NCBI RefSeq assembly: GCF_024701375.2 | Contig: NZ_CP113910.1 | Span: forward strand, 5,394,001 to 5,458,000 | Direction of reading: 5' to 3' | Source: Streptomyces sp. KMM 9044 | GTDB taxonomy: Bacteria; Actinomycetota; Actinomycetes; Streptomycetales; Streptomycetaceae | Length of the DNA: 64,000 bases | In this document: positions 8,380 to 17,044 of the stretch, in pieces | How positions within the stretch are numbered: position 1 is the first letter of the stretch | Layout of the letters: each line of letters opens with the position of its first letter | Notes under the pieces: model-generated | The model's input: the letters and a program-made list of their open reading frames with translations, nothing else | Told to the model about the DNA's origin: nothing | Databases searched by the model: none | Program-made: the position numbers and the translations under genes

Positions 8380-9051
8380 TCACTCCAGCACCCGCGCCAG
8401 GGCGAAGCCGTCGTACCCCTTGGCGCCGACCGTCTGGATCGCCGTACCGCTCAGCCTCGGGTGGCCGGCGATCAGGTCGAGGGCGGCGCGGATGCCCAGC
8501 ACGTCCGGGTCGGTGCTGTCCCGGTCGATCACCCGGCCGCCCCGGACGACGTTGTCGAGGACGATCAGGCTGCCCGCGCGGGTGAGCTCGAGGGCCCACT
8601 CCAGGTAGTGCGGGTTGTTGGCCTTGTCGGCGTCGATGAAGACCAGGTCGAACGGGGGCGGGTGCTCGTCGGCCAGCCGGGGCAGTGACTCCAGCGCAGG
8701 GCCGACGCGTACCTCGACGAGCCCGCCCAGACCCGCGCGCGCGATGCTGCGGGTGGCGACCTCGGCGTGGAGCGGGTCGTGCTCCAGGGAGATCAGCCGC
8801 CCGCCGGCCGGGAGGGCACGGGCCATCCAGAGGGTGCTGTAGCCGCCGAGGGTGCCGATCTCCAGGATGTGCCGGGCGCCCTGCACCTGGGCGAGGAACT
8901 GGAGGAACCCGCCCAGGGCGGGGGTGACGGCGATGGGCGGGAGGCCGGCGGCCCCGCTGTCCCGCAGGGCGGCCGTCAGGGCTTCGTCCTCCGGTGAGAG
9001 GAGGGCGGCGAAGTAGTCGTCCACCTGGTGCCAGAGCTGTGACTCGCTCAT
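8380..9051 (-). CDS. Class I SAM-dependent O-methyltransferase (catechol/caffeoyl-CoA type)
   Basis: About 223 residues. Motif I is HILEIGTLGGYSTLWMA near residues 62-78. SLEHD marks the SAM ribose acidic residue, and FDLVFIDADKANNPHYL is the Methyltransf_3 metal and SAM site. VLDNVVRGG is also typical of this cation-dependent family, which methylates small hydroxylated aromatics. Target unknown. ATG 9051 is preceded by GAAGG at about nine bases. No close operon partner. Confidence 0.88.
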   Translation of the reverse strand: MSESQLWHQVDDYFAALLSPEDEALTAALRDSGAAGLPPIAVTPALGGFLQFLAQVQGARHILEIGTLGGYSTLWMARALPAGGRLISLEHDPLHAEVATRSIARAGLGGLVEVRVGPALESLPRLADEHPPPFDLVFIDADKANNPHYLEWALELTRAGSLIVLDNVVRGGRVIDRDSTDPDVLGIRAALDLIAGHPRLSGTAIQTVGAKGYDGFALARVLE

Positions 9052-9598
9052 GTGCGCACACCTTCGTCCTTCATCTCGTTCCTGGCTCAGCCGGCCGACC
9101 GGGCCAGCCGGTTCGTCCGACCGGTCATGCGGGTGACGGTACATCTCCGGCCTCCCGTGTGATCCATCTCGCACCCCAGGGAACAACCCGACGCTCCTCC
9201 GTCTACCGTCATCCGGACCAGGGACTGTCCGGCGGGGCACGTCGGAGTCGACCGGCGGCATCTGTCCAGCCGGGGCGAGCGGGAGCTGGCGCGTTCAGCT
9301 GCAAGGCGGAGGAGAGCACAGCCGAGAACGGGGGAGGCGGCAACCGACGAGAACGCCGCCGGGGGCGCCCCCCTGTTCGAAGAGCCCGGGGGAGGGAGGG
9401 GAGGGAGGGCGTGCCGGCCCCCGCATCTCCGGCCTGATTCGCCGGGCAGAACCTACAACTGGACCAAAGAGGGACGGACGTCAGGTGAATCGGGGGTTGC
9501 CTGCGTCTCTTCCGGGGGCAGTGCGAGCCTCATAGGGTTCGCAGAGGGATCCTCGCGCGCGGACGCGGGGGACCAACGGGGCGGGAGGCCGACGAGGC
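9052..9598. other. Intergenic stretch with purine-rich tracts
   Basis: Divergent promoter region of the O-methyltransferase and the GT87-PAP2 gene. It has long G/A-rich runs near 9380-9420 and one ECF-like promoter candidate (9179-9206). No supported gene was found. Confidence 0.5.
9179..9206 (+). promoter_or_regulatory. ECF-sigma-like promoter candidate
   Basis: GGGAAC (9179-9184), 16 bases, then GTCTAC (9201-9206). The GGAAC...GTC pattern resembles streptomycete ECF sigma promoters of envelope-stress genes. It reads towards the membrane glycosyltransferase gene about 390 bases away. Pattern match only. Confidence 0.3.
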
Positions 9599-11695
9599 GT
9601 GGCAAACGCGGAACACAGAGGGCGACCGGCGGAGGCCTTCCCGGCCACGGCCGTCGGCGACACCGGAACACGCCTGCACACGGTGCGACTCGGACTGTGG
9701 CTGCTCGCCGCCGTCCTCGCCGTACGCCAGGTCGCCGCCGTCCTGACCTCCCCGCGCGGGGAGCGGCTCACGGACCTCGAGACCTGGTTCGGACACGACG
9801 GCGTGCTGCAGGTCAGCGGGTCGCTCTACGAGTCGACCCGGTTCACCGGTACGCCGTTCGGCGGGCTCGTCCTCAAACCCCTCACCCGATCGGCTGAACA
9901 AGCGCTCGGCTGGGGCTGGACCTTCGGCACGCTGCTGCTGGTTGTGGCGCTGGGCCTGATCGTCGCCCGCGCCCTGCCCCAGCCGGTCGGCCGCCGCACC
10001 GTGCTGCTGGCCGCGCCGGTCGCGGTCAGCCTGCTCATGCTGTCCCTGCCGGTGCGCAACACCCTGTGGCTCGGGCAGACCAGCATCATCCCGGTCCTCC
10101 TCGTCCTGCTGGGCTGCTTCGTCGCCCGCGGGCAGCGGGCCGGCGGCATCCTGATCGGTGTCGCCGCCGCCCTCCAGCCGACCCTGCTGCTCTTCGCTCC
10201 GCTGCTGTGGTTCACCGGCCGCCGCCGGGCCGCCGCCGCGTCCGGCACCACCTTCGCCGCGGGCACCGTGCTCGCCTGGGCCGCGCTGCCCCGGGACTCC
10301 TACACCTACTGGGTGCACCACATGGCGGGCGTCGGACTCGGCGGCCGGGCCGACGACCTCGCCAACCAGTCCCTGCACGGCGCCCTGCTCCGCCTGGGCG
10401 TCGAGGGCCCCCTGGAGATCGGGCTCTTCCTGCTGGTCGGCGCGGCCGTCGCCACCCTCGGCCTGCGCCGTGCGGTGCGCTACGCCCACGACGGCCAGCT
10501 GCTGCTGGCCGTCGCGATCACCGGCTGCGCCGCCATCGCCGTCTCCCCGACCGCGTGGCAGCACCAGCTGCTGTGGGTGCTGCTCACCCTCGTCGGCACG
10601 GTCGGCACACGCGCCTCCGACCGGCTGGTGTGGCCCGTCGCCGTCGTCCTGGTGATGACGCTGCCGGCCCCCATGACCCTGCCGAACATGGCGGCCCTCC
10701 ACCCCGTCCGCGACAACATCGTCCTGCTCGCCGCGCTCGCCGCCGCCACGGTGATCCCGTTCCTGTCGCGCACCTCGCCGTACTTCCGGGCGCCCGTCCC
10801 GACCCGGTACGCCGACCCCGTTCCCACCCGCCTGCGGTACGTTCCGCTGCCGCCGTTCCTGCGCCGGGTCCTGACCCGCCCCAACCTCCTGCTGGAACTG
10901 CTGCTGATCCGGGTCACCTACGCCGCCTACTCCAAGGTGCGGCTCGCGGCGACCGGCGGCCGGGAGCGCGCGGAGGAGCACGCCCGGCAGATCCTCGACC
11001 TCGAGCGTCTGCTCCACCTGGACATCGAGTACGCGGTCAACCACGCCGTCGTACAGATCGGCTGGCTGCGGAACTTCTTCGACTTCTACTACACGTCGTT
11101 CCACTTCGCCGTCCCGCTCACCGTCCTCGGCCTGCTGTACTGGCGGCACCCCGTCGACTACCGCTGGGCACGCGCGAGCCTGGGCTTCGCCACGCTGCTG
11201 GCCCTGCTCGGTTTCTGGCTCTACCCGCTGGCCCCGCCGCGCCTGATGCCGAACCTCGGGATCATCGACACCGTGCACGGCGTGCAGGACTTCTCCAAGC
11301 CGGACTACGGCGCCCTCACCGCCCTCACCAACCAGTACGCGGCGATGCCGTCCCTGCACTTCGGCTGGTCCCTGTGGTGCGGCCTGGTCATCGCGATCAT
11401 CGCACCCCGGATGTGGATGAAGGCGCTCGGCCTGCTCCACCCCCTGTTCACCGTCGCCGCGATCGTCGCCACCGGCAACCACTGGGTTCTGGACGCGGTG
11501 GGCGGCGCCCTCGTCGTCGCGGCCGGCTTCGGCCTGACGTACCTCTTGCAGGGGCCGCGGGCCCGGGTGGTGACGGCCGCCACCGCCGTCACCGGCACGG
11601 CGCCGGAGTCCACGGGCGCCACGGGCGCCATGCACGCGAAGCCACCGGGCCCCGCCCCCACGCCACCCGTACAGGAGGAGCCGGCCCGGAAGTAG
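9599..11695 (+). CDS. Bifunctional GT87 glycosyltransferase / PAP2 phosphatase membrane protein
   Basis: 698 residues. The N-terminal 400 residues form about ten membrane helices of the GT87 (DUF2029, polyprenyl-phosphate-mannose-dependent) type. The C-terminal part is a PAP2/Aur1-like phosphatase or phosphotransferase: AAMPSLHFGWS near 580 gives the PSxH motif and GNHWVLD near 625 the terminal His...Asp motif. It likely moves a sugar from a lipid carrier and acts on a lipid phosphate at the outer face of the membrane. The end is a Pro/Thr-rich tail. The GTG start at 9599 follows a GGGAGG at about ten bases. Confidence 0.85.
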   Translation: MANAEHRGRPAEAFPATAVGDTGTRLHTVRLGLWLLAAVLAVRQVAAVLTSPRGERLTDLETWFGHDGVLQVSGSLYESTRFTGTPFGGLVLKPLTRSAEQALGWGWTFGTLLLVVALGLIVARALPQPVGRRTVLLAAPVAVSLLMLSLPVRNTLWLGQTSIIPVLLVLLGCFVARGQRAGGILIGVAAALQPTLLLFAPLLWFTGRRRAAAASGTTFAAGTVLAWAALPRDSYTYWVHHMAGVGLGGRADDLANQSLHGALLRLGVEGPLEIGLFLLVGAAVATLGLRRAVRYAHDGQLLLAVAITGCAAIAVSPTAWQHQLLWVLLTLVGTVGTRASDRLVWPVAVVLVMTLPAPMTLPNMAALHPVRDNIVLLAALAAATVIPFLSRTSPYFRAPVPTRYADPVPTRLRYVPLPPFLRRVLTRPNLLLELLLIRVTYAAYSKVRLAATGGRERAEEHARQILDLERLLHLDIEYAVNHAVVQIGWLRNFFDFYYTSFHFAVPLTVLGLLYWRHPVDYRWARASLGFATLLALLGFWLYPLAPPRLMPNLGIIDTVHGVQDFSKPDYGALTALTNQYAAMPSLHFGWSLWCGLVIAIIAPRMWMKALGLLHPLFTVAAIVATGNHWVLDAVGGALVVAAGFGLTYLLQGPRARVVTAATAVTGTAPESTGATGAMHAKPPGPAPTPPVQEEPARK

Positions 11696-11739
11696 CAGCA
11701 CGGCGTTGTACACGCGGGCGCGGCTTCGGCCGGGCACGG

Positions 11740-11780
11740 CGAAAGCGGCGGTCCCGGGGATCTGGGGGCCGCCGCTTTCG
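11740..11780. terminator. Strong hairpin terminator between convergent genes
   Basis: CGAAAGCGGCGG pairs with CCGCCGCTTTCG, extended by four more pairs including G-T, with a 9-base loop. It serves the GT87-PAP2 gene and the convergent SLT gene. Confidence 0.75.
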
Positions 11781-11835
11781 GTCTTTGGGGTGGTGCTGGG
11801 TGGTGCGTGGAGCGCCGGGGTGGCGCCGGGGCCGG

Positions 11836-12246
11836 TCAGTACCAGTTGTTGGCCTGCCAGAAGTCCCAGGCGGCGCACGGGCTGCCGTAGCGCTCGTTCA
11901 TGTAGCTGAGGCCCCAGGAGATCTGGGTGGCGGGGTTGGTCTTCCAGTCCGAGCCGGCCGAGGCCATCTTCGAGGCGGGCAGGGCCTGGACCAGGCCGTA
12001 GGCGCCGCTGGAGGCGTTGGTGGCGGTCGGGTTCCAGCCGCTCTCGTGCTGGACGATGTTCGAGAAGCACTGGTACTGCGCGGAGTCGCCGATCATCGAC
12101 TGCGCGGTCGCCTGGGCCGAGCCCGTGGTGGCTGCCTGCGCGGGGGCGGCGGCGATCAGCGTGCCGCAGGCGGCGGCAGCGAGGGCGGCACCGGCGACGG
12201 CCTTCTTCGGGGTGGTGACGGTGCGGAGGATGGAAACAGCGGACAC
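11836..12246 (-). CDS. Secreted transglycosylase-like (SLT) protein
   Basis: 136 residues. A signal peptide ends near APAQAATT (about residue 38). The mature part is a small lysozyme-like domain: NIVQHESGWNPTATN carries the catalytic glutamate, followed by SGAYGLVQALP and WGLSYMNERYGSPCAAW, typical of short streptomycete SLT proteins ending in NNWY. It should cleave or bind peptidoglycan outside the cell. GTG 12246 has AAGG upstream; earlier in-frame starts would hide the signal peptide. Its promoter region holds a perfect hairpin GTTTG-TCCG-CAAAC at 12392-12405. Confidence 0.85.
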   Translation of the reverse strand: MSAVSILRTVTTPKKAVAGAALAAAACGTLIAAAPAQAATTGSAQATAQSMIGDSAQYQCFSNIVQHESGWNPTATNASSGAYGLVQALPASKMASAGSDWKTNPATQISWGLSYMNERYGSPCAAWDFWQANNWY

Positions 12247-12602
12247 GTGGAGCCTTTCTTCGGGTACGGGGCGTCGTCGTGGGCCCGGTGCCCGGACACC
12301 TGGGGTGCGTGGGGCGGGGCACACGGCGGCGCCGCGGCCCGTGGGGGGCACGTCGGCGCCTGGCGACTGCTCCACAGAAACAGCTTCCGGCGTTTGTCCG
12401 CAAACATCCCTTTTACTAGTCCTGGTCGCATTCAAGGAGAGTGCGGTTCCGCGGCCGGTGGCCATCTGCGCAGGTCGGGGCGACGGGTGAGAGGGCAGGG
12501 AGGAGGTGAGGGCTACGACCCCGCTTCGTATGTGACCCGGGTCATGTGGGGCGCCTCACGGCGGGCCGTCAGCTGCGTCACTGTCGGCGTGCGCGGGGCC
12601 AC
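12247..12602. other. Upstream region of the SLT gene and 3' end of the ECF operon
   Basis: The stretch has a 5-base stem hairpin at 12392-12405 and a purine-rich patch near 12490. I looked for a c-di-AMP (ydaO-type) riboswitch, known before related wall-lytic genes, and did not see its conserved core. No gene supported. Confidence 0.5.
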
Positions 12603-13493
12603 TCAGGGGTGGGTGGTGAAGGTGACCGGCGTCTCGAAGGCCGCCCTGCGGGTGGCGCGGCGCAGGGCGCGGAGGACCGGGGCGCCCAGGGTCAGGGCCA
12701 GGACGACGGTGAGCAGGGCCCGGCCCAGGTCCCAGCCCAGCGACGTGGCCAGGCAGTACGCCAGGAAACGGGCCAGGTTGGCGGGGACCGACGCGTCCGG
12801 GTCGAAGGAGATGTTCGAGGCGAGGGCGGCCATGAAGGGCCAGCCCGCCATGTTCATCACCGTGCCGTAGGCGAAGGCCGCCAGGAAGCCGTAGACGGCG
12901 AGCACGCACAGCTCCGCCCGGCCCCGCAGCCGGTCCGGGCCCGGGAGCAGGCCCGCGCCCATCGTGAACCAGCCCATCGCCAGCATCTGGAACGGGAGCC
13001 ACGGGCCCACCCCGCCCGTGAGCAGCGCGGACGCGAACATCGTCACCGAGCCGAGCACGAAGCCGAAGCCCGGCCCGAGGACCCGGCCGCTGAGGACCAT
13101 CAGGAAGAACATGGGTTCCAGGCCCGCGGTCCCCGCCCCGATGGGGCGCAACGCCGCGCCCGTCGCCGCCAGGATGCCCAGCATCGCCACCGCCTTCGGG
13201 CCCAGGCCCGACTCCGAGATCGTCGCCGCCACCACCCCGACCAGCAGCACGAGCAGCCCCGCGAACAGCCAGGGCGCGTCCTGCGCGTGGGCGTTGAGCG
13301 TGGAGGCGGGCGGGGCAAGGAAGGGCCAGCCGAACGCCGCCACGCCCACCGCGCTCACCAGGGCCAGCGCCATCAGCGAACGCGGGCCCAGGCGGACGGC
13401 CCGCGCCTGGCGCTGGATGCCGGTGGAGGTGCCGACGGCGGTGCCGGCGGCCGGGGCGGCCCTGCCCGTGACCGGGGTGGGTGCGGGTGTCAT
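12603..13493 (-). CDS. ECF transporter S component (substrate-binding membrane subunit)
   Basis: 296 residues with about six membrane segments after a 40-residue Ala/Thr-rich N-terminus. It is the last gene of a five-gene operon and starts inside the stop of the ATPase gene (ATGA overlap at 13490-13493). Size, topology and the neighbouring EcfT and double ATPase identify it as the S component. The cobalamin riboswitch ahead of the operon argues for vitamin B12 or a corrinoid as the substrate. Confidence 0.85.
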   Translation of the reverse strand: MTPAPTPVTGRAAPAAGTAVGTSTGIQRQARAVRLGPRSLMALALVSAVGVAAFGWPFLAPPASTLNAHAQDAPWLFAGLLVLLVGVVAATISESGLGPKAVAMLGILAATGAALRPIGAGTAGLEPMFFLMVLSGRVLGPGFGFVLGSVTMFASALLTGGVGPWLPFQMLAMGWFTMGAGLLPGPDRLRGRAELCVLAVYGFLAAFAYGTVMNMAGWPFMAALASNISFDPDASVPANLARFLAYCLATSLGWDLGRALLTVVLALTLGAPVLRALRRATRRAAFETPVTFTTHP

Positions 13494-15223
13494 GACAGGG
13501 CCTCCCGGACCTGGGAGACCGTGAGCCAGTGCTGCGGGGCCAGGATCTTCGCCACCTGCGGGGCGAAGGACGGTGACGCGACGACCACTTCGGCTGCCGG
13601 ACCGTCGGCGATGACCTCGCCCTCGGCGAGGAGAACGACCCGGTGGGCGAGTTCCGCCGCCAGCTCCACGTCGTGCGTGGCCAGGATGATCGCGTGCCCC
13701 TCGGCGGCCAGCCCGCGCAGGACGGTCACCAGGCGGGCCTTCGCCGCGTAGTCCAGGCCGCGGGTCGGCTCGTCGAGGAGGAGCAGCGGCGGACGGGCGG
13801 TGAGGACGACCGCCAGGGCGAGGGTCAGGCGCTGGCCCTCGGACAGGTCACGCGGGTGGCTGCCGTCCACGATGCCGGGCAGCAGCTCGGACAGCAGGGC
13901 GCGGCAGGCGCCCGGCTCCGCCGCCGCGTCCCGGTCCGCGGCGGCGCACTCCGCGGCCACCGTGTCCGCGTACAGCAGGTCCCGCGGCTCCTGCGGGACG
14001 AGTCCCACCCGGCGTACCAGGTCGCGGGGGCGGGTGCGGTGCGGCACGACGTCACCGGTGCGGACCGAACCGGCGGACGGTTCCACGAGCCCGACCAGCG
14101 CGCCGAGCAGCGTGGACTTGCCGGCCCCGTTGCGGCCCATGAGCGCGATCGTCTCGCCGGGGGCGACCGTCAGATCGACGTGGCGCAGCGCCCGGACGCC
14201 GCCCCGACGGACGGCCAGGGCACGGACCTCGGCCACGTGGAGGGGGGCGGGAGCGGGGGAGACCGTGGCTGCTGTGCCCGGCCGCTTGCGGGTGAACAGG
14301 GAGCGGGGGGGCCTGCGGGTGGTGGAGGAGGTGAGGGCTGCCGGGGATCTCCGGACGGGGGCCGGTACCGCTGCCGGTGCCGTCGCGGATACGGCCTCCG
14401 CCCCCGCCTCCGCGAGGCGCTCGCGCAGTGGGGTCGCGCGGCGGCGTGCGTCGCGTACGGTCAGCGGGAGCGGGGACCAGCCGGCGAGCCGGCCCAGGGC
14501 CACCACCGGCGGGAACACCGGCGACACCGCCATCACCTCCGCCGGGGTCCCGAGCAGCGGGGGCTCGCCCGGTCCCGGCAGCAGCACGACCCGGTCGGCG
14601 TACTGGACGACGCGTTCCAGACGGTGCTCGGCCATGAGGACGGTGGTGCCGAGATCGTGGACCAGACGCTGGAGCACCGCGAGGACCTCCTCGGCCGCCG
14701 CCGGATCCAGCGCGGACGTCGGCTCGTCGAGGACCAGCACCCGGGGGTGCGGGGTGAGGACCGAGCCGATGGCGACGCGCTGCTGCTGGCCGCCGGAGAG
14801 CGTGGAGATGGGACGGTCGCGCAGGCCGGCCAGCCCCAGCAGGTCCAGCGTCTCCTCGACGCGACGGCGCATCACGTCCGGGGGGAGGCCCAACGACTCC
14901 ATGCCGTAGGCGAGTTCGTCCTCGACGAGGTCCGTCACGAAGTGCGACAGCGGATCCTGACCCACCGTCCCGACCACGTCGGCGAGTTCGCGCGGTTTGT
15001 GCGTACGGGTGTCGCGGCCGGCCACCGTGACCCTGCCGCGCAGGGTGCCGCCCGTGAAGTGCGGGACGAGGCCGCTGACCGCGCCCAGCACTGTGGACTT
15101 GCCGACCCCGGACGGCCCGGCGAGCAGGACGAGTTCACCCTCCGGGACCTCGAAGTCGACGCCCCGCACGGAGGGTTCGGGGGAGCCGTCGTACGTCACG
15201 GAGACGTTCTCGAAGCGGATCAC
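13490..15223 (-). CDS. ECF transporter double ATPase (EcfA-EcfA' fusion)
   Basis: 577 residues with two complete ABC ATPase domains. Walker A GPSGVGKST is near 37 and GRNGAGKST near 361. Signatures are LSGGQQQR (about 142) and LSEGQRLTLAL (about 458), and Walker B sites are VLVLDEPTS and LLLLDEPTR. The linker between domains (about 240-330) is low-complexity. It powers the membrane module encoded by the flanking genes. GTG 15223 follows AAGGAG at five bases; much longer upstream open frame is a shadow. GTGA overlap with the EcfT stop. Confidence 0.9.
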   Translation of the reverse strand: MIRFENVSVTYDGSPEPSVRGVDFEVPEGELVLLAGPSGVGKSTVLGAVSGLVPHFTGGTLRGRVTVAGRDTRTHKPRELADVVGTVGQDPLSHFVTDLVEDELAYGMESLGLPPDVMRRRVEETLDLLGLAGLRDRPISTLSGGQQQRVAIGSVLTPHPRVLVLDEPTSALDPAAAEEVLAVLQRLVHDLGTTVLMAEHRLERVVQYADRVVLLPGPGEPPLLGTPAEVMAVSPVFPPVVALGRLAGWSPLPLTVRDARRRATPLRERLAEAGAEAVSATAPAAVPAPVRRSPAALTSSTTRRPPRSLFTRKRPGTAATVSPAPAPLHVAEVRALAVRRGGVRALRHVDLTVAPGETIALMGRNGAGKSTLLGALVGLVEPSAGSVRTGDVVPHRTRPRDLVRRVGLVPQEPRDLLYADTVAAECAAADRDAAAEPGACRALLSELLPGIVDGSHPRDLSEGQRLTLALAVVLTARPPLLLLDEPTRGLDYAAKARLVTVLRGLAAEGHAIILATHDVELAAELAHRVVLLAEGEVIADGPAAEVVVASPSFAPQVAKILAPQHWLTVSQVREALS

Positions 15224-16374
15224 GACGGCTCCTTGCCGGTGGTGTCCTCGGGGGCGGGGGCGGGGGCGACGATGACGGGGAGCAGACCGATGAGTACGGC
15301 CGCCGCCGGCCACAGGGGCAGTGTGGGCGCGACCAGCGGCACCACGCCGGGGTGCAGGGCCGCCGGATCGCGTACGGAGGCGAGGGCCAGCAGTGCCGCG
15401 ACCGCCGTGCCGCAGCCGGCGACCAGCCACGCGCGGGCGTCCCAGCGGTCCGGGCGGTACCGGGTGCGCACGGAACGCCGGCCGCCCCGCCACAGCCCCG
15501 CGAGCGCGGCCGCCAGACCGCCGAGCAGCACGGGGACGCCGTACGCGGCGCCTTCGGCGGTGAGCAGCCCGTACGTACCCGCGCAGACGCCGAGCAGTCC
15601 GCCGAGAGTGAGGACGGCGGTGGTACGCCGGACCCCTGCCGGGACCTGTGCCGTACGGCCGTAGCCGCGGGCGTCCATCGCGGCGGCGAGCGCGACCGAA
15701 CGCTCCAACGCGCCCTCCAGCACCGGGAGTCCGACCTGGAGCAGACCCCGGACCCCGCGGTCGGGACGGCCCCGCAGCCGGCGGGCGGCGCGCAGCCGCT
15801 GGATGTCCGTGACCAGACTCGGAGCGAAGGTCAGCGCCACGACCACGGCCACGCCCGTCTCGTACAGCGCGCCGGGCAGGGACTTCAGCAGACGGGAGGG
15901 ATTGGCGAGGGCGTTCGCGGCGCCGACGCAGATGAGCAGCGTGGCCAGCTTCAGGCCGTCGTACAGGGCGAACGCCAGCGCCTCGGCCGTGACCCGGCCG
16001 CCCAGGCGGATGCCCTGCGCCCAGTCGGGGAGCGGGACTTCGGGCAGATCGACGAGGACGCGCGTACCGGGAACGGGGGAGCCGAGGACGATCGCGAAGA
16101 GCAGCCGGACGACGATCACGGCCAGTGCCAGCTTGACGAACGCGCCGTACGAACGGGCCCAGGGGGCGTCCGGCCGGCGGACGGCCACGACGTACGCGGA
16201 GACCACGACCAGCAGGGCGAGCAGCAGCGGGTTGGTGGTGCGGGTGGCGGCGGCCCCGAGGGCCAGCGCCCACAGCCACCACGCGCCGGGGTGCAGGGGG
16301 GTGCCCTGCCGCCGGCGGGGGGCGGGGGCGGAGACAGGACGTTTCCGTGGCCGGTCGCCGCCGGGCTCAGCCAC
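15220..16374 (-). CDS. ECF transporter EcfT/CbiQ-type transmembrane subunit
   Basis: 384 residues. Several N-terminal membrane helices are followed by the coupling region with an ARG motif in AAAMDARGYGRT near 232, used to contact the ATPases, then two further helix pairs. The C-terminal extension of two to four extra membrane segments makes it longer than many EcfT proteins. GTG 16374 overlaps the end of the preceding gene by eight bases and its own stop overlaps the ATPase start, so the operon is translated as a coupled unit. Confidence 0.87.
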   Translation of the reverse strand: MAEPGGDRPRKRPVSAPAPRRRQGTPLHPGAWWLWALALGAAATRTTNPLLLALLVVVSAYVVAVRRPDAPWARSYGAFVKLALAVIVVRLLFAIVLGSPVPGTRVLVDLPEVPLPDWAQGIRLGGRVTAEALAFALYDGLKLATLLICVGAANALANPSRLLKSLPGALYETGVAVVVALTFAPSLVTDIQRLRAARRLRGRPDRGVRGLLQVGLPVLEGALERSVALAAAMDARGYGRTAQVPAGVRRTTAVLTLGGLLGVCAGTYGLLTAEGAAYGVPVLLGGLAAALAGLWRGGRRSVRTRYRPDRWDARAWLVAGCGTAVAALLALASVRDPAALHPGVVPLVAPTLPLWPAAAVLIGLLPVIVAPAPAPEDTTGKEPS

Positions 16375-17044
16375 GACGGCGTACCTGCCAGAAGGCCGCA
16401 GCCCCGAGCAGCGCCACCACGGCGATCCCGGCGACGAGGCCGAGGGACGGACCACCGCTGTCCTCGGACGCGGACTCGCCCTTGGCCCCGTCCTCGGTCT
16501 CCTTGCCGGTCGCCGGCCCGTCCGCCCCCGACACCTGTTCCCCGCACCCCCGCTGCGGGTATCCGGCGATGGCGCACAGCAGGGCTCCGGCGTCGTAGCG
16601 CAGGGGCTCGGCGACGGAGGCCAGGGCCTCGGCCGTACTGGCGTCCGGGGCGACACGTGCGCAGGCGGTGCGGTTCGCGGGCGGGGTCTCGCCGGACGGG
16701 GCGTCGCCGGCCGTACCGAAGTCGATGACGAGGGCCACCCGCTTGCTTCCCTCCTTCGCCGGGGTCTGCGCGCAGATGTCGGTGAAGTCGGCGGCCCCCC
16801 GGGGCTGCGCCGAGTCGCCGGACTCCTCACTGACCGCGAAGCGGAAGCCCTGGACGTCGCCGTCGGCGGGGCGGGCGACGGACGGACCCTGGGTGGCGTA
16901 CGTCCAGGTGCCGCCGTCGAGGTCCCAGAACGACCAGTACCGGTAGCCGGCGGCCTGCGCCTGGCCCGCGCCCGCCGACAGGGACAGGAGCGCGGCCAGG
17001 AACAGGACGGCGGCCCGGCCGGCCGCGCCGGCTCGGCGGATCAC
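16367..17044 (-). CDS. Secreted, C-terminally anchored small protein (SCO2322-like)
   Basis: 225 residues. Signal peptide (about 1-31, ending AQAA), an outside domain starting YRYWSFWDLDGGTWTYA with four cysteines further on, and a C-terminal membrane helix with a basic tail (WQVRRRG). It resembles the streptomycete family typified by SCO2322, recalled from memory. Placement between an alpha/alpha-toroid surface protein and EcfT under a B12 riboswitch suggests it helps capture or deliver the vitamin. The beta-strand-rich, aromatic N-terminal part could play the role of the small domain of vertebrate cobalamin carriers. That last point is inference. GTG 17044 overlaps the upstream stop. Confidence 0.75.
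   Translation of the reverse strand: MIRRAGAAGRAAVLFLAALLSLSAGAGQAQAAGYRYWSFWDLDGGTWTYATQGPSVARPADGDVQGFRFAVSEESGDSAQPRGAADFTDICAQTPAKEGSKRVALVIDFGTAGDAPSGETPPANRTACARVAPDASTAEALASVAEPLRYDAGALLCAIAGYPQRGCGEQVSGADGPATGKETEDGAKGESASEDSGGPSLGLVAGIAVVALLGAAAFWQVRRRG

Noticed and set aside
9530..12403. Minus-strand open frame of 957 codons
   Set aside because: It runs antisense to the GT87-PAP2 gene and through the SLT gene in a wrong frame; composition is Gln/Arg/Gly-rich as expected for GC-rich shadows.
12247..12602. c-di-AMP riboswitch before the SLT gene
   Set aside because: Expected from related wall-lytic genes, but the conserved ydaO-type core is not visible; only a 5-base-pair hairpin is.
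13490..16282. Minus-strand open frame of 930 codons
   Set aside because: Only the part from GTG 15223 has ATPase motifs; the upstream half is the antisense-frame shadow of the EcfT gene.
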